This document shows positions 40,001 through 49,935 of a stretch of 64,000 bases of DNA, piece after piece. The stretch spans positions 1 through 64,000 of the forward strand of contig VXAY01004340.1 in the NCBI GenBank assembly GCA_013399855.1, given 5' to 3'. The number at the start of each line of letters is the position of its first letter. Position 1 is the first letter of the stretch. Both the position numbers and the translations under genes were made by a program. A model generated the notes under the pieces. The model was not told the origin of the DNA. It made no database searches and saw only the letters and a program-made list of their open reading frames with translations. The DNA is from Oxyruncus cristatus. Taxonomy: Eukaryota; Chordata; Aves; Passeriformes; Cotingidae.

Positions 40001-42739
40001 CAAGTAATTTTCCCTCCACTGTGGAATTCTACAGTGAAAAGCATTTGGAAATAAGTTGTATGAAGGACGGTTCTGACAGAAGTGTTGAAAATAACAGTTT
40101 CTAGTTATATAACAGACATGACCTATACTGAGTCTCATCTCTAACAAAAATACCCCACTGCCTAGGTTCTAAGGTCTTAACCAATGTATATGATCCTGAA
40201 CACACAATTTATGAAAGCTTTTCCAAGTCAATAAAAAAGGGTGAGCCCAAATTTATTTCAGAAGAAAGCTTTAAGTCCTCCTAACAATCCTTTACTCCAG
40301 TTTTAAGTGTAGGTGTTACTAGCTCTAAGAACCAAACATGTTGTTTGTGGTTGCTTTTTTATAGCAACACAAAAACACTGTATATTTAGAATGAAAGAAT
40401 TATCTGCATTTTATTTGAATGCCAATACATTAACCACTTTTTTGCGGACAGTCTTCCTCCTTTAAGCATGGTAACATTCAAATGATGGTCAACTTAACAT
40501 CAAGTGGCAGCTGTCCCCTGCTTGCGAGCTGTTTCGCTGCCTAAGCATCCTTTTGGGTACTGCAAATTGGGCTATGCACTTTAGTAGTCCATACCTCCCA
40601 GTCAACAAATAAAGGGAACAGATCCTTCTGAACCCACGCTAAGCATCTCAGCAGCATTCACAATATATCTGTCTATTAAGGTCAAGAAGCCTGAAAAATA
40701 AAAGACAAATACTCTCATGGTGTAGTTTTATCACGCTGTCAGTCTAACCAGCAAGAACATGTGCAACTATTAAATAAGCTCAGTGCAGTAGCTTAAAATA
40801 GTTTCACATGCCAGCACAAATAACAGCTTGCTAAGAGAGCAAACAATAGCCAGAGCTGGCTGATTGAGTAGCATATATGTGTGAAAAACTGAAGTCTCTT
40901 TTCAGTTTCACAAGCTAAATGTATTTTCTGTATTTGCGTCAAGACTGCTCAAAAGTCCACACAAAGTATAAGTTAAAACACCCCAAGTCTAATGAGCTGT
41001 CTAGTAGTATAAAAGGCAGTTCTTTCCATGTAAATTCAGCACAGAACTAACATGTTTGCTTTGTTCTGAAGCTCAATGTAACTACCAACTGACTTCTAAA
41101 ACACCAGACCTTACTTGGAAGGCCTGTTTGGGGTATTAAGGGAGCAGGAATTAGTTCAGGCTCCTGAAAGCCTTTTATGAACGCAAAACCCTTACCAATC
41201 TATCCTTTGACATACTATTTATTACTTCTTTGGCTACTCTTTGATTCTGCTCCATCCCATAAGCACAATGCTACAGAATCATAAAAAAAGCAAATATATC
41301 TAGCTAATGCTAGTAGCAGTGAAGACAGTAGGGTTTTTCCCTTAAGTTATGTCTGTGTGACTGAAATTCAGAACTGACTGTATTTCAACTCTTAGTTTCG
41401 TGTACACTATCTCAGAGGAGGATGGGTGGAAAAGGGAGGAGTAGTGGGGAGGCCCATGCAGGAATGAGGAACAGGAAAAATGCAATTACTTTATCAGAGC
41501 CAATCCCTTTCCAAAGTTTAGATATATAGTTTGTAGGAAGTAATCCTTGTAAGGGGGGAAAAAAACCAACCTCCTACTACTTTTCTGATCAAGTCTCTTA
41601 AACCATTAAGGCCAGTGTTTATCCACTAAGCAGGAGCTTAGAAAGTTGTCTTATGAACTACTACCAAGCATAACTTGATACAAAGAAAGGCAGGCTGGTG
41701 CTTTAACTTAAAATCAGTAAACGCTAAACTCCGTATTCAGACAGGATTGGTGTCTTCAACACTATCATGACAGTGAACTGCTCAGCCACGTGCCTCTTCT
41801 CTTCCCACCAGTATTCTCCGCACACTTGTTTAATTAACCACCCCTCCGACACGTCCCGGGGGGAGGAGAGGGGGTGAAGGTGGTTGCTACGTGCCGGAGA
41901 AACCTCCCCGGGATGAGCTCCGCGATGAGCTCCGGGCCGTGCGCCCCAGCCCCGCACACCCCGCCAGCCACCGCCGCCCCCGCACCGGGGGCTCCGACGA
42001 GCATTTCCAGCGAAAGCGCCCGGGAAAGTCTCCCGACGGCCTTCTCCCCTTCCCCGGGAGACCCCCCGCCCGCCGCGCTCCGACGTGGCCGGGCCGGCGG
42101 CAGGAAGGGCAGCGCCGGGGACCCGGCNNNNNNNNNNNNNNNNNNNNNNNNNNNNNNNNNNNNNNNNNNNNNNNNNNNNNNNNNNNNNNNNNNNNNNNNN
42201 NNNNNNNNNNNNNNNNNNNNNNNNNNNNNNNNNNNNNNNNNNNNNNNNNNNNNNNNNNNNNNNNNNNNNNNNNNNNNNNNNNNNNNNNNNNNNNNNNNNN
42301 NNNNNNNNNNNNNNNNNNNNNNNNNNNNNNNNNNNNNNNNNNNNNNNNNNNNNNNNNNNNNNNNNNNNNNNNNNNNNNNNNNNNNNNNNNNNNNNNNNNN
42401 NNNNNNNNNNNNNNNNNNNNNNNNNNNNNNNNNNNNNNNNNNNNNNNNNNNNNNNNNNNNNNNNNNNNNNNNNNNNNNNNNNNNNNNNNNNNNNNNNNNN
42501 NNNNNNNNNNNNNNNNNNNNNNNNNNNNNNNNNNNNNNNNNNNNNNNNNNNNNNNNNNNNNNNNNNNNNNNNNNNNNNNNNNNNNNNNNNNNNNNNNNNN
42601 NNNNNNNNNNNNNNNNNNNNNNNNNNNNNNNNNNNNNNNNNNNNNNNNNNNNNNNNNNNNNNNNNNNNNNNNNNNNNNNNNNNNNNNNNNNNNNNNNNNN
42701 NNNNNNNNNNNNNNNNNNNNNNNNNNNNNNNNNNNNNNN
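7025..42739 (-). CDS. AGFG1: AGFG1 (ArfGAP with FG repeats 1; HRB), 13 of 14 expected coding exons visible
   Basis: AGFG1 is an adaptor related to FG nucleoporins, with an N-terminal ArfGAP zinc finger and C-terminal NPF motifs that bind EH-domain proteins such as EPS15 in clathrin-mediated uptake. Exons on the - strand in transcript order: 33302-33395, 22508-22623, 21895-22057, 20706-20862, 15014-15133, 14317-14388 (cassette), 13153-13362, 12169-12352, 11370-11449, 10989-11081, 8072-8230, 7366-7457, 7025-7084. All borders are GT-AG and every phase join is consistent. The visible coding sequence is 1600 nt. With about 55 residues from the missing first exon the protein would be near 588 aa with the cassette or 564 without, close to the human length I recall. 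The start codon and the zinc-finger cysteines are not visible and should lie in the N gap at 42128-42739. Introns 1 and 2 are each about 9-11 kb. Confidence 0.97.
7366..7457 (-). CDS. AGFG1: AGFG1 coding exon 13 (NPF motif)
   Basis: Encodes GAGFAAFGQAKPVVTPFGQV followed by AAVGVSSNPFM. Third visible NPF motif. Donor ATG|GTAAGT. Confidence 0.97.
8072..8230 (-). CDS. AGFG1: AGFG1 coding exon 12
   Basis: Encodes AATFGTASMSMPAGFGTPAS, a tyrosine/serine stretch and FPAQAAFPQQTAFAQQPN. Low-complexity and Q/A/F-rich, as expected for the AGFG C-terminus. 159 nt, phase 1 to 1. Confidence 0.97.
10989..11081 (-). CDS. AGFG1: AGFG1 coding exon 11 (two NPF motifs)
   Basis: Encodes ATPSTNPFVAAPVAPVAPST followed by NPFQTNSRGAT. 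The two STNPF copies are EH-domain ligands of the kind known to bind EPS15. 93 nt, phase 1 to 1. Confidence 0.96.
11370..11449 (-). CDS. AGFG1: AGFG1 coding exon 10
   Basis: 80 nt encoding (S)NAFGTVPVAATAQTQPASSS and VPAPFG. Phase 2 in, 1 out. A 30-bp near-palindrome starts 94 nt upstream of its acceptor. Confidence 0.95.
11543..11572. repeat. 30-bp perfect inverted repeat in AGFG1 intron
   Basis: Arms 11543-11556 and 11559-11572 are exact reverse complements over 14 bases (CTTCAGGGATAATT and its complement) around a 2-nt spacer AC. It lies in the intron upstream of AGFG1 exon 10, 94-123 nt before the acceptor, and would form a stable hairpin in the pre-mRNA. Confidence 0.9.
12169..12352 (-). 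CDS. AGFG1: AGFG1 coding exon 9
   Basis: Begins GSEQGSGFSTVVSA, contains QSSASSDKYAALAELDSVFS and ends with an S/T/N-rich tail (AYTSTSNVS). Acceptor TTTTCTAG, donor GCAG|GTACTC, which is weaker than the other AGFG1 donors. Confidence 0.95.
13153..13362 (-). CDS. AGFG1: AGFG1 coding exon 8
   Basis: Begins GGSAGSVNANFAHFDNFPKS, contains ADFGAFNASQS and ends SADKYAALANLDNIFSAGQ. 210 nt, phase 1 to 1. The DKYAALxxLDxxFS block recurs in the next exon. Confidence 0.96.
14317..14388 (-). CDS. AGFG1: AGFG1 cassette exon (24 codons)
   Basis: The spliced reading is AFRTLSSSCSFGEFTSAFPL followed by QAVHS. Acceptor CTGTCCAG, donor CACA|GTAAGT. The exon is exactly 72 nt and phase 1 on both sides, so inclusion or skipping keeps frame. 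It matches an optional segment I recall from annotated mammalian AGFG1 isoforms, which makes a real alternative exon more likely than chance. Confidence 0.87.
15014..15133 (-). CDS. AGFG1: AGFG1 coding exon 6 (FG/FxxF repeats)
   Basis: Encodes AQNSANAGFANFDAFGQSSG followed by SSNFGGFPTASQSPFQPQNT. 120 nt, phase 1 to phase 1, so it can be skipped without a frameshift. Acceptor TTTACAG, donor ACAG|GTAGAA. Confidence 0.96.
16330..17305 (+). mobile_element. ERV-type LTR (likely solo), antisense in AGFG1 intron
   Basis: About 1 kb more GC-rich than the surrounding intron, in AGFG1 intron 5. It has LTR-like organisation: a long purine-rich body with repeated CCCATGG and GGAG motifs, an AATAAA at 17157-17162, then a GT-rich segment (AAGTCTGTTTTGCCCATGACAG) and a CCACCACTGCA-like right edge. 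This resembles passerine endogenous-retrovirus LTRs I recall. No gag, pol or env reading frame adjoins it, so it is probably a solo LTR. Borders are approximate, and I could not confirm a target-site duplication. Confidence 0.65.
20706..20862 (-). CDS. AGFG1: AGFG1 coding exon 5 (Q-rich segment and first FxxF repeats)
   Basis: Starts SPVVVRSQGQQQQEKKQFDL, followed by LSDLGSDIFA, an alanine/proline stretch and the first NFANFAHF aromatic repeat. Phase 0 in, phase 1 out; donor ACAG|GTAGG. Confidence 0.96.
21895..22057 (-). CDS. AGFG1: AGFG1 coding exon 4 (linker)
   Basis: Begins by completing W, then YVPPEQAKVVASVHASISGS, a serine/threonine-rich linker with EVKPLKSLLGE, ending HLNKGTPSQ. Donor CAG|GTGAGT. 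Confidence 0.96.
22508..22623 (-). CDS. AGFG1: AGFG1 coding exon 3 (ArfGAP domain)
   Basis: Acceptor TATTAAG, donor AGATG|GTAAGA. Begins VCKQIWLGLFDDRSSAIPDF and ends EKYEKKR plus a split W codon, the C-terminal half of the ArfGAP domain. A CR1 fragment lies about 125 bp upstream of its acceptor. Confidence 0.97.
22749..22912 (-). mobile_element. CR1 LINE 3' fragment
   Basis: The + strand shows the reverse complement of a CR1 3' end: CACAGAATCACAGAAT, then GTTAGAAGGGACCCACAAGGATCA, GAGTCCAACTCTC and CTTCTTGAACTCTGGCAG. The element therefore points to the - strand, the same sense as AGFG1, in intron 2 close to exon 3. It is diverged and 5'-truncated, as bird CR1s usually are. Confidence 0.88.
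25858..25926 (+). mobile_element. Short CR1 LINE 3' terminus
   Basis: Contains the CR1 tail pattern: CATCCTTGATGACCTTAAAG followed by GTCTGTTCCAACTTTCATGATTCT. About 70 bp and diverged; + orientation, opposite to AGFG1, within intron 2. Confidence 0.75.
31051..31068. repeat. (TA)n microsatellite
   Basis: About nine TA units following a T-run, inside AGFG1 intron 2. Confidence 0.85.
31946..32172 (-). mobile_element. CR1 LINE 3' fragment
   Basis: The + strand begins TAGAATCATAGAATCAGAAG, then GGTTGGAAAGGACCTCTGAGATCATCAAGTCCAACCC, CTCCAGGGACAGAGATTCCAGCACCTCCTTGGGCAGCCCATTCCAGTGCCT and TAAAGAATTTCTTTTTAATATCTAACCTA. This is the reverse complement of a CR1 3' region. Less diverged than the other two copies; AGFG1 intron 2. 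Confidence 0.92.
33302..33395 (-). CDS. AGFG1: AGFG1 coding exon 2 (ArfGAP domain)
   Basis: Acceptor TTTCAG, donor GAA|GTAAGT. Encodes RGLNPPHRVKSISMTTFTQQ and EIEFLQKHGNE, the core of the ArfGAP fold containing the conserved arginine of HRVKS. The first base completes a codon from exon 1 (incoming phase 2); the exon ends in phase 0. Confidence 0.97.
35759..35781. repeat. Inverted repeat, 10-bp arms
   Basis: TTAAATAGTT, loop GTG, AACTATTTAA, followed directly by another AACTATTTAA at 35784. AT-rich, AGFG1 intron 1. Confidence 0.75.
38319..38338. repeat. 20-bp AT-only palindrome
   Basis: AAATTTTAAATTTAAAATTT reads the same on both strands. Only A and T are involved, so chance formation in AT-rich intron DNA is fairly likely. 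Confidence 0.7.
38516..38533. repeat. (GGGA)n simple repeat
   Basis: Four to five GGGA units within AGFG1 intron 1. Confidence 0.75.
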
Positions 42740-43220
42740 CGCAGCGCCCCCGCCCGCGCGGGAGGACGCGCTGCAGCCCCTCCCTCCCGCCCGCCCCTCA
42801 CGCCGCGACCCCCGCCCGGGGCGGCGCCTCCGGCGGGGCCGAGTGACCCGGCGTGACCCGGCGGGGAGCGGCGAGAGAAGGAAATGGAAGAACATCAATA
42901 TAATATCAATAAACAATGCTATTCGCCTTTTCTCGAGGAGGAGGGGATCGCCCCTCTGCCCAGTGGGGATTCTTCAGTCGCGCCCCCCTCACACCGCGGG
43001 GTGAGCGCCAGGCGGGACCCGCCGCCCCTCAACCGGGGGCTGCTCCATTAGAGAGCGACCACCGCCCCAGCGCTCCGGGTGTCCCTCTGTCTCCCAAAAG
43101 TCTGGGAATTCAGTCACGGAGCCCCTCCCCGGGGCTCCCCAGGGAGGGCTGCCCGGGGGTCCCGGCGGGGCCGTAACCCGGGTTCCGTGAAGGTCTTCAG
43201 TGCGGTTTGCACCAGCAGGA
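41850..43220 (-). promoter_or_regulatory. AGFG1: CpG island / promoter and presumed exon 1 of AGFG1
   Basis: A sharp rise in G+C and dense CpG flanks the 612-N gap at 42128-42739. AGFG1 exon 1 should encode the start codon and the CxxC zinc-finger half-sites and end in phase 2 to fit exon 2, yet none of this is seen in either flank. Exon 1 is therefore most likely inside the gap, with promoter and 5' UTR on the 42740-43200 side. The long frames through the N run are artefacts of untranslated N. Confidence 0.8.
42128..42739. other. Assembly gap, 612 N
   Basis: Run of N in extremely GC-rich sequence. Probably a sequencing dropout typical of GC-rich avian first exons; the true length is unknown. 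Confidence 0.99.
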
Positions 43221-43628
43221 TTTGTGAGAACACCACTCTCACGCGTCTGTCTCTGTATTTCGTGACAGAGATGAGAAGTGCACAGTTCCCTCCTGGGAAT
43301 TTGGCTGTGGGTGCCCGGCTGGCCGGTCCCCTCTCAGGGAGAGCAGGGCCAGCAGTCACGTCCGTCTGAACCCGAGAGGAACCCTTGGCTCTAGCTGGAA
43401 CTCAAACCAGTCCCTGATACACGAAATACTTGTATGTTCTTACAGAGATTCCCAAACGAATATTTTTCAACAGTGCACAAAATTAATGTTAAAAAATAAG
43501 AAAAAAACCTCACTTCATAATTTGGTGATTCAATTTGCAAAACTGCCTGGCAACACTGTGTGTGTTTAAAACCTTTTGATATTTAATGATTCCCAGTGCA
43601 ATGTATTTAGGGTCAAGTTTTGTGCCTG

Positions 43629-43636
43629 TGACGTCA
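43629..43636. promoter_or_regulatory. Consensus CRE (TGACGTCA)
   Basis: Perfect palindromic CREB/ATF site about 0.4 kb beyond the CpG island and about 0.9 kb upstream of the N gap that should contain AGFG1 exon 1. Motif match only. Confidence 0.4.
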
Positions 43637-43817
43637 GTACACATAGGAGCAAGATCTGATCCACTGTATTTTCCTCATAGTTTAAGTTAAAAAATCTAGG
43701 AGTGGGTGTTCAGCATCAGTAATTTGGCATTTCTCTTCTGATTCCTCTGGATATGCTGATTTACATGAGCTGATCAACCAGTTATAAGTTTTTAAACACA
43801 GGGAATGCAATGCTCTC

Positions 43818-43840
43818 TTTTTTTTTTTTTTTTTTTTTTT
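43818..43840. repeat. Poly-T run (23 nt)
   Basis: Uninterrupted homopolymer in intergenic DNA; length is prone to sequencing error. Confidence 0.95.
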
Positions 43841-45685
43841 CTGGTATGGATGACAGAAGATACTCATAGTGAAAAAAAAACATCACTAAATCGTTAAATA
43901 ATCACCAGTCCTTAAATAACATTCTTAAAAGCAAACAGGAAATATTTCCAATCTTTAAAGGACCAAATTCTCACTGCATCCTCTAATTTTTCACTTGTCT
44001 CTGAAATGCTGATCTTCTTGTTATTCAGAAGATTTCTTTTTTTTTTTTTTCCTTTTACAAAACATGCTAACATTGTAGCTTTGCCAATGACCTAAACGAC
44101 CTGAAGTAGATGACCTAAATTTAGGGGGGAAAAAAGTTTCAAGGTTAAAAAACAAGTTTGGGGTTTTTTTCCTGGAAAACATTTTGGAGAGCAATGATTG
44201 GCCACACACCTGCTGCAGCAGAGTTGCTACATACAGTCGGGTTTTGTTTCAGCTGGAGTCAAAGGTGGTTTGTAATCGCAGCGAGAACATCCAGCTTCAA
44301 CTGCTTCTGTCATGAATGTACTCACGTGAACGTCACACAGGAACAGTTTTTAATAAAAACACCACCACTGTCATTGACATTGTCATTGCCAGTAAAATGC
44401 AGAACTGAGCTCCCAGGGAAAATCCTAGTGCTGTTTAAGTCAATCACAAAGCTTAATAGGAGTCCTTTGGCTCTAATTTGTTTCATGAAGAAACAGTTCT
44501 GCCCTTATTCAGGCATTTGATAAGCCTATCAAACCAAGTTAGGCTTATGCTAGTAGATAAATTACCTTCGTTAACGTTAATTTGGTTTAGAATCACTTTA
44601 TGTAGAAACCAACCTTCTCCATTCTATATCTTATAAAGCAAATTTACCCCAGGAAACTATAGAACAAGACTTCAGACATGCGTGAGGATACACCCTTTTA
44701 CAGTTACCTGTAAGATCTGTGGGATTTGGGTTCTGCTAGAGAATGTGGGCACATCTGCTCCAACCCTTGGATTCTTCCAATCAAGCATTTAAATCTCACC
44801 CTCCTGTTTCCCATAGAAACCAGTGCTTAAGAAATGTATAACTGTACTTGTTACACTGTTGGCACGTATAGATCTACATTAACTTCCAGCCCTGTTTCAC
44901 CTCCCCACAAGCAATGACATAACTTGTGCTCCTCTTCCACTCACTCCCTCTTTTTCTATTTTTGCTGCTCATAGTGAGCATTAATTGCCTCAAAACAGCT
45001 GGCCTATGCTTTCTCTAAATCACCAAGGAAAACAATCCACAAATAATACACATGAATAAAAACTCTACTCTTCAGCTTTACTCTTTGATTTTTTTTTTTT
45101 CCTGATGCATTTTTCTGTTTTGCTACCCTAGAACCTGAATTTCCTTTCCTACAGCTTCTCTGTCAAAATTTGTTCTTCATTTTCTCCTCCCAATGACCAG
45201 AATTTTGCAGTTGGAAATATACTGGCCAGCTGTTTATTCCAAAAGTGCATAATCCCTGCTGCACCTGCTACAGCTTTTAGCATTAAAATTGTTTCTTCAC
45301 AAGAGGTAAAACATTTTTTTTATGCTTTTCTTCACATAAATGTTTCTCTTTACATAAAAAATAGAACTTAAAATTCCAGTTGTGCATTTTAATATCTGAA
45401 AGACGTTGCTTCATTAAGCTCTTAAATATGGGCCAATAGGGTATAAATTATAATATGCAAACACATAATCTAGGGGATTTTTTGTCAGGACCAAAAGAAA
45501 CAATAGTCTAAGAATGTACATTTGGGAGATGAATAAGACGTTCTCTGTTTGCACTAGGATTGAGGTCAATAATATCCATTTTAAAGCAATTAACCCAGCA
45601 GGATAAATGACGTGAAAATTATCATGCTGAAAGGCTAATGGGCTATTAAATCCATCTTGCTTCACTACTGATGGGCACACAAAAT

Positions 45686-45699
45686 TAATCCTGGGATTA
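45686..45699. promoter_or_regulatory. Inverted pair of K50 homeodomain-like sites
   Basis: TAATCC, spacer TG, GGATTA: two OTX/PITX-type cores in inverted orientation. It lies in a 45.4-46.1 kb stretch with several other TAAT and GATAA motifs, which could be a conserved noncoding element. Motif evidence only. Confidence 0.3.
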
Positions 45700-48600
45700 G
45701 GTGTATCGGATCGGTGGTAAACTGCTACTGCAATATTTGTATATGAAGGGTTTTCTCAAAATGCTAAGAAAGAACAGGGCCAGAACATTGACTGATATAC
45801 TCTATTCACGATTCAGTCAGCTGAGCATAAATTAGTGTATCTATGCCTGGCCTTATTTAATCAGCAGCTTTTTATTAATGAGTAGATACATTTTGATAAG
45901 AGACCAGAACAAGAGAAAGTCAAAGTAATGTTTATATAAATCATATTGCCTGTTGACAGTTACTCAAAGCTGGACAATTTAATGCAAGAAAATGGTCAGA
46001 CAAAAATGATTGAATTACAACATTGTTTTTACTTGCAATGCCATTTCCCTTTGACATTTCCCACCCTCTGCTATGACATTAAGGTAGTAGAAAAGGTAAA
46101 TGATCGATAGCCCTGTCTTTACCTGTAACAGCTGTTTGTAGGGAACAGACCTTAAAATAAAGGCACAGTCACATCAGCTTGGTCTTTTGTGATACACAAG
46201 GTAGTGGTCTTTACTTTTTTGATGTCGTATTTTATTAGTGTGACATATACCTAATTCATTTTGAGTAATGTCATGTAGGAAATGATTTTCAGGCACCACA
46301 GTAATGAAAATCTGAGATTCAAAGCAGAAGTGCTGGCTCTGAGAATGACATGGAGGAGGATGAAGGTATGGGGTGAGAGACACAAAAACAAGAGCTAGCA
46401 GAAGCAGGAAGTATCAAAAAGACCAAAAAACAGAGCCAGAAAAAGCAATTCTTTAGATTCCTCCCTCAATAGTTTGACCTGTCTACAGCTCTTAGAGTTT
46501 GCAAGTAAGATAGATGGGAGCTGCATAGAGTACCAGGCATTAACAGCAAGACACGTATTCTCCTTAATGTAAAGTAAGCTGGAATTTTCCAGTTAATCTG
46601 AACAAACCAGACAGGTTTTAGGAAGAGGACCATAAAGGTGTAAAACGTCCTTCCAAAGTTAACGCAACAGATCAACATCAAAGGAGGGTGAAAAGCCTTA
46701 AGTGTCTTTCCTCTTAGCTTAATGTTCTATGGTGGGTAATTGCTACGAATGAAGGTTCCCTTGTAAATGATAACTTAGATGAGCTTCTTCCAGTCATTAA
46801 TTTTTGTAAATTGTTTTAGTAGAAAATTTGAATTGAAATTAATTGAGTTAGTGACATCCTAAAATTAGTGTTATTAAAATTATAATTTCTTTTGTCTGAA
46901 TGAAATCTATTACCTTGGACTTTAATTTTATCTACTTGAAGTTTTTCAGTGGGAAGGACTGAGATTTCCTGGCTGGACTCCCGTGTACACTAGTTATCCT
47001 GTACACCTACCTCTCTTCAATCTTTCAGGTTAACTAAACAATTAACATCTCTCTCATGGAAATGCTCTCCTTAGACTTTCTTCATCTTCTACTCTTCTTA
47101 TTCTTCTCATAAGACAAACAGAAAAAGCATATCCATTGATAAGATAAAAAAATAAATTCTATTTCTGGATTTTAGCTGTTTAGAAAGTTGTTCAGGAGAG
47201 TGACCAACTTCTGTTACTGGAATTGCTCCTGCAGCTGTTAACCAAACACGGTGCTCTCCTGGCTGAACTGGATCTTCTGGGGGCCTTCATAAAATGACAA
47301 CTGTTTTACTGCCTTAAGATCTACAAATTCCTTCAGGCACGATGCTCAGTGAAAATAGATTTGAGTTTATTTCATTGGGGGATTTGTGAGTGCAGGATTG
47401 TCCCAGCTCATAGACTAATCCAGTCTAGTTGAACAGGTTTTCATATCCAGGGAGGACATTTCAGCAGATTGACTTGTTCCGAGGTTGCAGGAATTTTTAA
47501 TTTTTCAGTGTTAGTGAGAAATTCCGAGGAGACATTATTCACTTGCTGCTTTCTAGCTTGGTCAGTGATGTTGAAAGGTTATCAATATTTCAGCCCTGCC
47601 CCTTTATTTGACACAGTTCTCCAATTTCTGTCATGCCTTAAGTGTACACGATCATATTCCAGTTTGTAATCACAGACCAGGCAGTGGAAAGAACAAGCCT
47701 ATATACAGTTGCAGTAAAGGCAAAACATCCGTCATAGGAGTATCTTGTATGCAAAGTGAATGCATTTTACTTTTAAGTTCATCTTTATAGTATCTCTATT
47801 TTTAGGGTATGTGCCAATGTTTCTACGACTGACTTTGATTTGTATTGGTTTATCATTATTCTCTAAGACCCTGTAGTTGAATGATCCTTTATAAACTGTA
47901 CCGCCAATCACAGAAGTTTTGGTAAAATGATTGTTTCCTGCATCCTTTCAGAGGAACATGCCAGAGGAGAGTAGAACCCTTTAAACTGAAAAGGGAATAT
48001 ATTCATTTTTGATCCTATAGCAGCAGTAGAAAACAATGGCAAGCCATATCATATCTTATATTTGCTGGAACTTCCCAGGGGAATGTTAGCAATACACAAG
48101 ACAGCCCAGAGCCTATGGGTAGAAAAGTTGTGGAACTGATATGAAGAAAACAAGGATGCAAAAAACCTCAACTTTAGAAGACAAAGAGGCAAAAGACAGA
48201 CCTTGATGGTGGAAAGATAGTTCAACTCTAACTTTCAGTTCTAAATTAGAAGAGGGAGAGACAGAATCTAAACAGACACCTAAACCACCCAGGGCTTCTG
48301 TAGTATTTGGCTACATAAAGTACTGAACCAGGAAATGCTTTCCCAGCAATCCGAGCAGGAACAACTTAATTTTCCCATTAAAGTTTAAAAACAGAAGCTA
48401 TTTCCTGACCTACAAATGAGATTTGTATTTAAAGCTCAATGTATTTTCAAGTTCAGTTCTTCAGTACCTTTTCCACTTGATGCTAAGCATTTCCTGCCTG
48501 TTTTCTGTAAAACTCCCATGGGAATAAAGAGAGGCCTTTCCACTAATGAATCTAAATTATTGATTAGTCAGTCTAATTTGTGGAAACTACTATTGGTTAA

Positions 48601-49902
48601 TGCTTAGAACTGCCTTAGATTGGGCAAAAAGAATTACAGGTAATTTGACAAATATCTTGAGTGAGGGAAACAACATTAAAATAGACAGGAGAAGTAGCAT
48701 GTTCATTTGTTTGCCCACATGTCACAAAACTCACATATTTTCCTTCAGACTTCCCTAGAATTTTAATTATTTTAACAAACATCACTTGAGAGCTGATTCG
48801 GGGAACACTCAAGTAGAACTAACTGTTCTGAGCAGACATCCTTCAGCGCTTGGGGTGATCATGAAGCAGTGCTTACAACTGGAATCTACAAAAGAGATCC
48901 AAAACTTTCTAATTCTCTAAATCAGCCTGAATATATATAGAATAAAAGAAGACAAAAAGTTCTCTGAGTCACAGATGCAAAGACAAGACATGAAATACCT
49001 ATCAGGCACTCCATGATGTGGGATGGTAAGTCACTGACTCCAGTGTAGCAGTGTTTATCTTGCCTGATAAACAAAGAGATCTTGTACACTGCACTGAACA
49101 AATCAATGAATGTAACAAGTATCAGAATAACTAAAAATCATGGAAAAATCCATTTGAATTTGAAATGAGGTGCAAAAGAACAGTATCTTAGAGTAATGCA
49201 ATGGAGATGGACATAAAATAGAGAAATTTGGGAAAACAGAGCTTTTTAGATGTCAGACTCTCAAACACAAGAATACAGAAGACAATCTATGTAATGTGAA
49301 TATGGGAAAATTAGGTTTTCCAGTCATCCCATTTCTGAAAGAAGATATTTTAGAAGACAACTACAAAAAGAAACCTGATTCTATGAACTTTAGTGTAATG
49401 TCTCTTATTGCTGTAATTTAAAATCTGAGACATTGTCACCAAGATATTTTTCTATTAACCCTTGAGAATTTCTCCTGTTCCAAGAGCAGAGAGGAGGGCT
49501 TTATGACTGGTAGCACTAACAGCTTTAAAGTTAAAGCACCAACAAGATGTACAAATCCCCAAAAGAACCCCCAGAGAATGTAGCACAGGCCAGTGCAGTT
49601 GCAGTGGACAGATACGGATAATCCCTGGTAGCTGCAAATATCCTCTTAGGGGAGGTTTTCTGCAAGAGAAGCCTAATCTCAATCCATACATGGGAAAAAT
49701 ACAGCTAAAACTAGTAACGTTTTAACACTTTCTCTCCATGTCATTTACTTCCAATTGTTGTTTAGAATAACTAGTTTAACAGGGAGAATGAATCCTCAAA
49801 CATTCACTCCTCCTGTATCTTCTGCTGTACAGCAAGAGCACCTGCAGTTTCTTGCCTTGATCTGTTTTCAACATTGCAAGCCATAGTTGTAGTTACAAAC
49901 AG

Positions 49903-49906
<4 letters not shown>

Positions 49907-49933
<27 letters not shown>
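49907..49933. repeat. Poly-A run (27 nt)
   Basis: Uninterrupted A run. The sequence upstream is not recognisably a retroposed gene, so I do not call it a processed pseudogene tail. Confidence 0.95.

Positions 49934-49935
<2 letters not shown>

Larger units (their letters stand above)
33396..41850 (-). other. AGFG1 intron 1
   Basis: About 8.5 kb or more between the CpG-island first exon and exon 2. AT-rich with no further recognisable coding exon. It holds the simple and inverted repeats listed separately. Local GC-richer patches at about 33.95-34.15 kb and 37.45-37.65 kb were inspected and gave no protein match. Confidence 0.8.

Noticed and set aside
41834..42916. Long open frames (250-376 codons) on both strands across the CpG island
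   Set aside because: They exist only because runs of N were read through as X; the flanking residues are R/P/G/A-rich translations of GC-rich DNA.
49907..49933. Poly-A run as a possible processed pseudogene tail
   Set aside because: No coding remnant of a known gene could be recognised on its 5' side.
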